Source: Serinicoccus hydrothermalis
Lineage (GTDB): Bacteria > Actinomycetota > Actinomycetes > Actinomycetales > Dermatophilaceae
Length of the DNA: 64,000 nucleotides
Reading direction: 5' to 3'
NCBI RefSeq assembly: GCF_001685415.1
Contig: NZ_CP014989.1
Location: 744,001-808,000 of the forward strand
This document shows, in pieces, positions 57,987 through 64,000 of the stretch. Under the pieces are notes generated by a model. It made no database searches, had not been told where the DNA came from, and saw nothing but the letters and a program-made list of their open reading frames with translations. The position numbers and the translations under genes are program-made. The stretch's first letter is position 1; every line of letters begins with the position of its first letter.

Positions 57987-58663
57987 TCACCCTCACGAGA
58001 CCGGACGTGTGGCACCTGCGGGCGCAGACCTCGTGCCTGCAGGAGGCCATCGACGCCTGGCGCGGCCTGCGGGACGCCGGCGGCCACGCCGGCGCCGACA
58101 GCGCGGACGTCACGGCGCGGCTGGCCCGGGCCTGGGAGGGCAACCGGGCGGACTCCTACCTCGACTACGCCCCGAGGCTGACCCAGGGGCTGGAGCTCGT
58201 GCACGGCATGGCGCAGGCGGTCCTCACCCAGCTGCACGCCCTGCACGACCTCACCGCGTCCACGCAGCGCGACCTCGACGCCTCCTTCTCCCGGGCCAGT
58301 GCCGTGGCGGCCTCGGTGCGCCGGCTCGAGGACGTCGAGCAGGTGCGCTTCGAGCTGGACGACGAGGACGACGTCGAGGAGGTCGAGCGGGAGCACGACC
58401 GGGCGCGGGACCTCCTCGAGGCGGCCCGCCTCGAGATCGCCGAACGCTCGCGGGCGCTCGAGGCGACGGCGGCCGACGCCGACACCCTCGCCGCCGCCTG
58501 GGCCGGCCCGGCGGACGGCATACCGCTCTGGGACACCCCGCTGCGGGGAGCCCTGGGGCCCGGCGTGCGTCCCCTGCCGGAGCGGCCCGGGCCGCGCGGT
58601 GTCGAGCACCCGCCGGTCGAGGGCGCCGACGGCGGCCCGACCTACGACCCGCAGGCGCGCTGA
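57983..58663 (+). CDS. Helical hypothetical protein, partner of the preceding gene
   Basis: A 226-residue, almost wholly helical protein with a coiled-coil-like acidic and basic stretch around FELDDEDDVEEVEREHDRAR near 121-140. The helical N-terminal part ends in DSYLDYAPRLTQGLELVHGM; it recalls WXG100/LXG helical domains but lacks a clear WXG. The C-terminal 40 residues are Pro/Gly-rich. GTG 57983 is fixed by overlap with the previous stop. It ends 15 bp before the stop of the convergent molybdenum hydroxylase gene. Function unknown. Confidence 0.6.
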   Translation: MITLTRPDVWHLRAQTSCLQEAIDAWRGLRDAGGHAGADSADVTARLARAWEGNRADSYLDYAPRLTQGLELVHGMAQAVLTQLHALHDLTASTQRDLDASFSRASAVAASVRRLEDVEQVRFELDDEDDVEEVEREHDRARDLLEAARLEIAERSRALEATAADADTLAAAWAGPADGIPLWDTPLRGALGPGVRPLPERPGPRGVEHPPVEGADGGPTYDPQAR

Positions 58664-58678
58664 GCCGCGACCGGCGGG

Positions 58679-61060
58679 TCAGACCTCGACGTCGTCGACG
58701 GTGGCGAGGTCTGGCAGGTCCTCGAAGATCGCGGGCGGCTCGCGCCACGGCTCGTGCTCGCCCCGCGCCGCCTCCTGGATCGCGGTCAGCACCCGCTCCG
58801 GCGTGCACGGGAGGTCGACGTGCCGCACCCCTAGGTGGGCGACCGCGTCGACGACGGCGTTCTGCACCGCCGGCGTCGACCCCACCGTCGCCGCCTCCCC
58901 GATCCCCTTGGCGCCCAACGGGTTCCGGTCGGTCGGGGTCGTCGTGAGGCTGGTCTCCAGCTGCACCAGGTCGCCGGCCGTGGGCAGCGTGTAGTCCGCC
59001 AGGCTGGCCGTGACCGGGTTTCCCTGCTCGTCGTAGCAGAACTCCTCCCACAGCGCCTGCGAGATCCCCTGCGCGCACCCCCCGTGCTGCTGGCCGCGCA
59101 CGAGCAGCGGGTTGACCACGGTGCCGCAGTCGTCGACCGCGACGTGCCGCAGCAGCCGGACCGCCCCGGTCTCGACGTCGACCTCCACGACGCTGACGTG
59201 CGTGCCGAAGGGGAAGGTAGAGCCGTCCTGGGAGAAGTCGTGGTCCACGCGCAGGCCCTCCCCCTCCTCGTGCGCCCGGCGCGCCACCTCCTCCCAGGTC
59301 ACCGAGGCACCCGGGACCCCCTTGACCTCGAACCGGCCGTCGGCCAGCTCCACGTCCGCCTCGGCCGTCTCCAGCAGGTCGGCCGCCAGCCGGAGCGCCT
59401 GCTCCCGCAGCTCCTGCGCCGCCTCCAGCACCGCGCTGCCGCCCAGCTGCAACGACCTCGCCCCGCCGGTGCCCCCGCCCGTCCGCACCCGGACCGTGTC
59501 GGACTGGACGTACTCCACCCGCTCCAGCGGCAGTCCGAGCGCGTCGGCCACGAGCATGGAGAAGGCGGTCGCGTGGCCCTGCCCGTGGGCGGACGTGCCC
59601 GCCATGACGAGGACCGAGCCGTCCTCGGCGACCCGGATCCCGGCATACTCCGAGCCGCCGAAACCGGTGATCTCGACGTAGCTGGCGATGCCGATCCCGA
59701 GCTGCCAGGACGCGCCCCGCTCCCGCCGGGCCCGCTGCTCGGCCCGCAGGTCCTCGACCCCGGCCGCGTCCAGCGCGGCCTGCAGGGTGGCGGCGTAGTC
59801 GCCGGTGTCGTAGCTCGCCCCGAACTTCGTCCCGTGCGGGAAGTCCTGCCCGGCGAGGAAGTTGCGCCGCCGGAACTCCTCGGGCTCCAGGCCCGCGGTC
59901 CGCGCCGCGTGGTCCATCACCCGTTCCAGCATGGCCGCGGCCTCCGGCCGGCCGGCGCCGCGGAAGGCACCGGTCGGCGCCGTGTTGGTCAGGACCGAGA
60001 CCGCGTCGTAGCGCAGGCGAGGGATCCGGTACGCCCCCTCGGACATCGTGCGCGTCGACCCGCTCGCGAAGGAGCCGCCGAAGCCGGCGTACGCCCCGCA
60101 GTCGCCGACCATCCGTGCCCGCATCCCGGTGATGAGGCCCTCCTCGTCGAGCCCGACCTCGACGTACTGCACCTGGCCCCGGCTGCTCATCGAGAGCATG
60201 GTCTCGCTGCGCGTCTCCACCCACCGGACCGGTCGGCGCAGGAGGCACGCCGCCCGGACGACCGCCGCGTGCTCGGGGATGATCCCCGCCTTGCCGCCGA
60301 AGGCCCCGCCCACGTGCGGCGCCCGCACCCGGACCGCGTCGGCGGGCAGCCCGCTCCAGCGCACGAGGAGGCGCTGGGCCAGGTGCGGGTGCTGGGTGGC
60401 CAGGGTCACGTCCAGCCCGGTGACGGTCCCGTCGTCGTCGACCACTGGGCGGACGAGGATCCCGTGCCCCTCGATCGGGCTCGTCGCCATCCGGTTGTTC
60501 TCCATGCGCAGCCGCGCCACCCGGTGCGCACCGGCGAGCACGTCCGGCTCCCCCTCGGGGTCCTTGACCGCGAGCACGACGTTGGTGCCGAGGCCGGGGA
60601 ACTGCCTGGGGGCGTCGTCGGCGAGCGCCTGCTCCATGTCGACCACCGCGGGCAGCTCCTCCTCGTCGACGTCGACGAGGTCGCCGGCGTCGACGGCGGC
60701 GGCCCGCCCGGTGGCGACGACCAGCGCGACCGGGTCGCCGACGTAGCGCACCCGGTCGGTCGCCAGGGCGGTGCGGGCGACGTCGTCGTGGATCTGCGCG
60801 AAGGGCGGCACCGGGTCGTCGCCGAGCTCGGCCGCCGTGAAGACCCCCACGACCCCGGGCGCCTGCGCCGCCGCAGCGGTGTCGATGCCGTGGACCAGCG
60901 CGTGCGGCGTCGGGCTGCGCACGAAGTCGGCGTGGAGTACCTCGGGGTCGTCGAGGTCGGCGTCCCCGACGAAGGTGCCCCGGCCGCGCAGCAGGTCGGG
61001 GTCCTCGACGCGGCGCACCTCGGTGCCCAGGATGGAGGTCCCTCGGGTGGGTGTCGGCAT
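58679..61060 (-). CDS. Xanthine dehydrogenase/aldehyde oxidase family large subunit (molybdenum hydroxylase)
   Basis: A 793-residue MoCo-binding subunit. MoCo loops include THPHVGG-like RAPHVGGAFGGKAGIIPEHA near 240, GAFRGAGRPEAAAMLERVMD near 362 and GTSAHGQGHATAFSMLVADA near 490. The catalytic Glu is in AKGIGEAATVGSTPAVQNA near 719. The AFRGAGR form matches the 'form II' CoxL group, not carbon-monoxide dehydrogenase form I (which has the AYXCSFR loop). Such enzymes need a 2Fe-2S and an FAD subunit; neither gene is in the window. ATG 61060 lies in a GGCATACC motif. The substrate is unknown. Confidence 0.85.
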   Translation of the reverse strand: MPTPTRGTSILGTEVRRVEDPDLLRGRGTFVGDADLDDPEVLHADFVRSPTPHALVHGIDTAAAAQAPGVVGVFTAAELGDDPVPPFAQIHDDVARTALATDRVRYVGDPVALVVATGRAAAVDAGDLVDVDEEELPAVVDMEQALADDAPRQFPGLGTNVVLAVKDPEGEPDVLAGAHRVARLRMENNRMATSPIEGHGILVRPVVDDDGTVTGLDVTLATQHPHLAQRLLVRWSGLPADAVRVRAPHVGGAFGGKAGIIPEHAAVVRAACLLRRPVRWVETRSETMLSMSSRGQVQYVEVGLDEEGLITGMRARMVGDCGAYAGFGGSFASGSTRTMSEGAYRIPRLRYDAVSVLTNTAPTGAFRGAGRPEAAAMLERVMDHAARTAGLEPEEFRRRNFLAGQDFPHGTKFGASYDTGDYAATLQAALDAAGVEDLRAEQRARRERGASWQLGIGIASYVEITGFGGSEYAGIRVAEDGSVLVMAGTSAHGQGHATAFSMLVADALGLPLERVEYVQSDTVRVRTGGGTGGARSLQLGGSAVLEAAQELREQALRLAADLLETAEADVELADGRFEVKGVPGASVTWEEVARRAHEEGEGLRVDHDFSQDGSTFPFGTHVSVVEVDVETGAVRLLRHVAVDDCGTVVNPLLVRGQQHGGCAQGISQALWEEFCYDEQGNPVTASLADYTLPTAGDLVQLETSLTTTPTDRNPLGAKGIGEAATVGSTPAVQNAVVDAVAHLGVRHVDLPCTPERVLTAIQEAARGEHEPWREPPAIFEDLPDLATVDDVEV

Positions 61061-61111
61061 ACCCCCATCCTGCCTCGCGACCGCTGCGGCGGCGACCGGC
61101 ATGATGGGGGT

Positions 61112-62287
61112 ATGCCTCCCACCTCGCCCGACCTGCTGGACCTGGACTCGCTGCTCACCGAGGACGAGCGCGCGGTGCGCGCCTCCGTGCGCCGGGCCTG
61201 CGAGGAGCACGTGCTCCCGCACGTCGCGGGGTGGTACGAGCGCGGCGAGGTGCCGCACGACCAGGTCCGTGAGCTGGCCCGCGAGTTCGGCTCGCTCGGG
61301 CTGCTCGGGATGCACCTGGAGGGCTACGGCTGCGCCGGGATGAGCGCGGTCGACTACGGCGTCGCGAGCACCGAGCTGGAGGCCGCCGACTCCGGCGTAC
61401 GGTCGCTGGTCTCGGTGCAGGGGTCGCTGGCCATGCAGGCGCTGCACGCCTTCGGCAGCGAGGAGCAGAAGCAGGAGTGGCTGCCCCCGATGGCGGCCGG
61501 CGAGGCGATCGGCTGCTTCGGGCTCACCGAGCCCGACCACGGCTCGGACCCCGGCTCGATGACCACCCGGGCGGAGCGCGACGGGCAGGACTGGGTGCTC
61601 CGTGGCACCAAGACGTGGATCACCAGCGCCCCGCTCGCGGACGTCGCGGTGGTCTGGGCGCGCACCGGGGACGGGGTGCGCGGCTTCGTCGTGCCGACCG
61701 CGACCCCGGGCGTCAGCACCCCCACGATCCGGCACAAGATGTCGCTGCGCGCCTCCGTCACCGGGCAGGTCGTGCTCGAGGACGTGCGGCTGCCGGCGGA
61801 CGCGGTGCTGCCCGGGGTGCGCGGGCTCAAGGGGCCATTGTCCTGCCTGTCGGAGGCGCGCTACGGGATCGTCTGGGGCTCGATGGGTGCCGCCCGCACG
61901 GCGCTGGAGACGGCGCTGTCGTATGCCGCGGAGCGCGAGCAGTTCGGGCGCCCGATCAGCGCCTTCCAGCTCACCCAGGCCAAGCTCGCCCGGATGCACC
62001 AGGCGTGGGCGACCGGCACCCTGCTCGCGCTGCACCTGGGCCGGCTCAAGGACAGCACCGGCCTGCGGCCCGAGCAGGTGAGCGTGGGCAAGCTCAACAA
62101 CGTCACCGCCGCGCTGGAGATCTGCAGGACGGCGCGCACCATCCTCGGCGCCAACGGCGTCTCCGGCGAGTACCCGATCATGCGGCACGCCAACAACCTG
62201 GAGTCGGTGCTCACCTACGAGGGGACCGAGGAGATGCACACCCTGGTCGTCGGGCAGGCGCTCACCGGCCAGCAGGCCTACCGCTGA
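61112..62287 (+). CDS. Acyl-CoA dehydrogenase, glutaryl-CoA dehydrogenase-like
   Basis: A 391-residue acyl-CoA dehydrogenase. The GCDH-like stretch SGVRSLVSVQGSLAMQALHA lies near 92-111, FGLTEPDHGSDPGSMTTRAE near 136-155 and the C-terminal NNLESVLTYEGTEEMHTLVV near 362-381. Catalytic Glu is near 370 (TYEGT). This C-terminus closely resembles glutaryl-CoA dehydrogenases, which oxidise and decarboxylate glutaryl-CoA to crotonyl-CoA. ATG 61112 lies in a GGTATGCC motif and is divergent from the molybdenum hydroxylase by 51 bp. The gene overlaps the convergent acyltransferase end by ten bases. Glutaryl-CoA specificity is likely but not proven. Confidence 0.8.
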   Translation: MPPTSPDLLDLDSLLTEDERAVRASVRRACEEHVLPHVAGWYERGEVPHDQVRELAREFGSLGLLGMHLEGYGCAGMSAVDYGVASTELEAADSGVRSLVSVQGSLAMQALHAFGSEEQKQEWLPPMAAGEAIGCFGLTEPDHGSDPGSMTTRAERDGQDWVLRGTKTWITSAPLADVAVVWARTGDGVRGFVVPTATPGVSTPTIRHKMSLRASVTGQVVLEDVRLPADAVLPGVRGLKGPLSCLSEARYGIVWGSMGAARTALETALSYAAEREQFGRPISAFQLTQAKLARMHQAWATGTLLALHLGRLKDSTGLRPEQVSVGKLNNVTAALEICRTARTILGANGVSGEYPIMRHANNLESVLTYEGTEEMHTLVVGQALTGQQAYR

Positions 62288-64000
62288 CCGCCGGCCCCGC
62301 GCGGGGCGCCCACGCCCAGGTCCTCGAAGGCCGCCAGCAGCCGGGCCTCCAGCACCGGGGCGAGCGAACGGGCATACGTGTCGGTGATGTGGCTGCCCTG
62401 GCGGTAGACGAGCACGCCGCCGACCACCGGCGGGCACCGGTCCTGGCCGGGGCACACCCAGTCGTTCATCGTGACGAAGGTCGAGGTCGGCACCTGCGCC
62501 ACCGCCCGCAGCAGCGGGCCGGTCCCGCTGCCCTCGTTGTAGTCGATGCGGCACCGGTCCAGGCCGTCGCGGTGGTCGGCGACGCAGGCGTAGACCTGGG
62601 TGTCCCCGGGCTGCACGGTGTCGGCCAGCGCGACGACCGGCACCCCCTCCTCGCCGAGCGTCCGCCACCGCTGCGCCATCCCCGCGGCGAGCGCCTCGCC
62701 GGACAGCTCGCCATCCTCCCCGACCCCCTGCGACTTCACCGATGAGGTGAGCACGACGTCCGGGGGGTCCTCGCGCAGCTCCTCGCCGACCTGGTCCCCC
62801 CACTCCCGGCAGGCCTGCGCTCGGGTCGGGTCGTCGAAGTGCACGAGGGTCGTGCTCCACGGGCAGGCGGAGCGGTAGTAGAGGTCCAGGCGCCAGCCCT
62901 GCTCCCGGCCCACCAGGTCGAGGGCACCGACCCACTGGGCGATCTTGGAGTCCCCGACGACGGCCACGTGCAGCCCCCCGTCGGCCTCCCCGTAGGTGCA
63001 CCGCACCACTTCCTCCCCCGTGCTGTCGCACCCGTCGTCGTAGAGCGGCGGCACGTCCTGGATCGCCTCCAGGGGGTCGGGGGTGATGGAGGCGGCGTCG
63101 AGCACGAGGTCGTCGAGCTGCGGCGGCGGCGCCCCCTCGGTGCCTGTGGCGACCGGGGTATGCCGTTGCCCCTCTTCGGCCGCCTCGGACCCGGGCCCGT
63201 CGTCGGCGGCACCGAGCTCGGCCCCGGCGCGCCTCCCGACGGAGGCGTCGGCCGTCCCGGACGGCGGCGCACCGGTGCTCGCGGCGTCCCCCCGCAGCGC
63301 GCCCGCCCCCTGCGCCGAGGACCCTGCCACCTGGTTGGCGCGGACCTGCCGGTCCACCTCCCGGACCAGCAGGCCCCCCGCGGTGGCGGCCACGACGGTG
63401 CAGGCCAGGCCGAGCGCGAGGGCGGCGCGCGGCGCGGAGAGCCGGCCGCGGGCATACCGGACCGGCTGCTCGACGAGGAGGTAGCCGAGCACGGCGGGCA
63501 CGACGGCGAGCGCGACCACGCCCAGCCCCGCCCACACGCCCAGCTCCCCGAAGCGCGCCTCCACCAGCACGAGCACGGGCCAGTGCCAGAGGTAGAGCGA
63601 GTAGGACAGGGCGCCGGTCCACTGCACCACGGGCCACGCGTAGAGGCGTGCGGGGCCGAACCTCGCCGAGGCGCGCACACCGCCGACCAGCATGGCGGCC
63701 ACCCCGAGCGTCGGCACGAGGGTGGCCCAGCCGGGCCAGGCCGTGCCCGCCCCCAGCAGCACCCCACCGGCGAGCACGGCCACCGGCCCGACCCAGGCCA
63801 GCCCGGTGGCGAGCCGCACGGGGACCCGGTGCCACCAGACGGCTCCGAGCGCCACCAGCGCCCCCGCACCCAGCTGCCACAGCCGGGTGGTCGTGACGAA
63901 GTAGGCCTGCGGCGGGCTCGTGGCGCTGAGGTGTACGGCCCAGACGAAGGAGGGCAGCACGACCAGCACGGTCAGGAGCACCGCCACGGTGCGGACGACG
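62278..64000 (-). CDS. OafA-type acyltransferase with C-terminal SGNH domain (5' end outside window)
   Basis: The window holds the 3' 574 codons. The visible N-terminal part has about five hydrophobic segments of an Acyl_transf_3 membrane domain, including LSATSPPQAYFVTTTRLWQL, WTGALSYSLYLWHWPVLVLV and LGYLLVEQPVRYAR. A disordered Ala/Gly/Glu linker of about 80 residues follows (near residues 215-290). The last 280 residues form an SGNH hydrolase-like domain with HVAVVGDSKIAQWVGALDLV and RQGSHITDTYARSLAPVLEA (His-Asp-type end). Such proteins O-acetylate cell-surface polysaccharides. The 5' end lies beyond 64000. It overlaps the dehydrogenase gene by ten bases at 62278-62287. Confidence 0.82.
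   Translation of the reverse strand, partial: VVRTVAVLLTVLVVLPSFVWAVHLSATSPPQAYFVTTTRLWQLGAGALVALGAVWWHRVPVRLATGLAWVGPVAVLAGGVLLGAGTAWPGWATLVPTLGVAAMLVGGVRASARFGPARLYAWPVVQWTGALSYSLYLWHWPVLVLVEARFGELGVWAGLGVVALAVVPAVLGYLLVEQPVRYARGRLSAPRAALALGLACTVVAATAGGLLVREVDRQVRANQVAGSSAQGAGALRGDAASTGAPPSGTADASVGRRAGAELGAADDGPGSEAAEEGQRHTPVATGTEGAPPPQLDDLVLDAASITPDPLEAIQDVPPLYDDGCDSTGEEVVRCTYGEADGGLHVAVVGDSKIAQWVGALDLVGREQGWRLDLYYRSACPWSTTLVHFDDPTRAQACREWGDQVGEELREDPPDVVLTSSVKSQGVGEDGELSGEALAAGMAQRWRTLGEEGVPVVALADTVQPGDTQVYACVADHRDGLDRCRIDYNEGSGTGPLLRAVAQVPTSTFVTMNDWVCPGQDRCPPVVGGVLVYRQGSHITDTYARSLAPVLEARLLAAFEDLGVGAPRGAGGQR

Noticed and set aside
57459-58663. WXG100/ESX effector pair
   Set aside because: No clear WXG motif and no secretion genes in the window, so the two proteins are annotated as hypothetical and the resemblance is recorded only as a finding.
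1383-63458. The iterated GGTATGCC motif as a chromosome-polarity (KOPS-like) signal
   Set aside because: Hand counts are about equal on the two strands, whereas a polarity signal should be skewed. A larger genomic window would be needed to exclude skew elsewhere.
58679-63880. One uninterrupted minus-strand frame of about 1,730 codons
   Set aside because: Only the part from 58679 to 61060 is the molybdenum hydroxylase. The remainder is a shadow frame over the dehydrogenase and acyltransferase genes and has Arg/Gly/Ala-rich nonsense composition.

Overview
The window comes from a high-GC actinobacterium, most likely a member of the Micrococcales close to Intrasporangiaceae/Ornithinimicrobiaceae. 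The basis is strong G/C third-position bias, many GTG starts, GTGA/ATGA stop-start overlaps, F420-type PPOX, DUF222-HNH and MpaB/DUF2236 proteins, and Lsr2-type DNA binding. The genus is an inference. No rRNA, tRNA, CRISPR array or insertion sequence was seen. A heptamer, GTATGCC (usually GGTATGCC), occurs about 60 times over both strands, far above base-composition expectation.

Layout. (1) 1-6.7 kb: a tightly overlapped operon (acyl-CoA ligase, SDR, acyl-CoA dehydrogenase, aminoglycoside-kinase-like phosphotransferase, then an AtoE short-chain fatty acid permease) faces a TetR gene across a perfect 22-bp palindrome. The gene set matches the logic of the levulinate (lva)/ACAD10-11 route for 4-oxo and 4-hydroxy acids. 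(2) 6.7-17.2 kb: housekeeping and accessory genes, including a DUF222-HNH nuclease with a LexA-like box, DUF2200, a Fic protein, DUF429, an RHH/PIN toxin-antitoxin pair, an ERCC4-Lsr2 fusion, an AI-2E exporter family protein, DUF421 and a Tat-exported M14 peptidase. (3) 17.4-31.1 kb: an aromatic catabolic island. It has two 5'-truncated gene remnants, a GlcD/Fe-S/CCG oxidase, a ThDP decarboxylase-like enzyme and the homoprotocatechuate meta-cleavage set hpaI-hpaH-hpaD-hpaE with its GntR regulator. It also has an unusual HpaG-RraA fusion and, divergently, a 3-hydroxybenzoate 4-hydroxylase-type flavoprotein that probably supplies the catechol.

(4) 31.1-40.0 kb: a TetR gene facing a frameshifted MFS gene over a 27-bp palindrome, then a tartrate module. 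That module holds D-tartrate dehydratase, two tartrate/D-malate dehydrogenase-type enzymes, a tripartite TctCBA transporter and a LysR regulator. Much of it lies in a 6-kb stretch lacking the iterated motif, which may mark acquired DNA. (5) 40.2-53.4 kb: a secreted LVIVD-DUF305 fusion, a saccharopine-dehydrogenase-like reductase, a HAD dehalogenase, a flavodoxin-family oxidoreductase, pyruvate oxidase overlapped with an FMN glutamate-synthase-like protein, a lipid kinase, two divergent M20 peptidases only 11 bp apart, and a PPOX protein.

(6) 53.4-64 kb: a photolyase of the FeS-BCP type that lacks the usual Fe-S cysteine loop, overlapped with a 2'-5' RNA-ligase-like gene and an MpaB-type oxygenase gene. 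Then come an aldo/keto reductase, a two-gene helical (WXG100-like) cassette, an orphan molybdenum hydroxylase large subunit, a glutaryl-CoA-dehydrogenase-like enzyme and the 3' part of an OafA-type acyltransferase-SGNH protein cut by the window edge.

Intergenic stretches are short, and none above about 300 bp is without a gene or gene remnant. All functional calls come from reading motifs; no database search was run.
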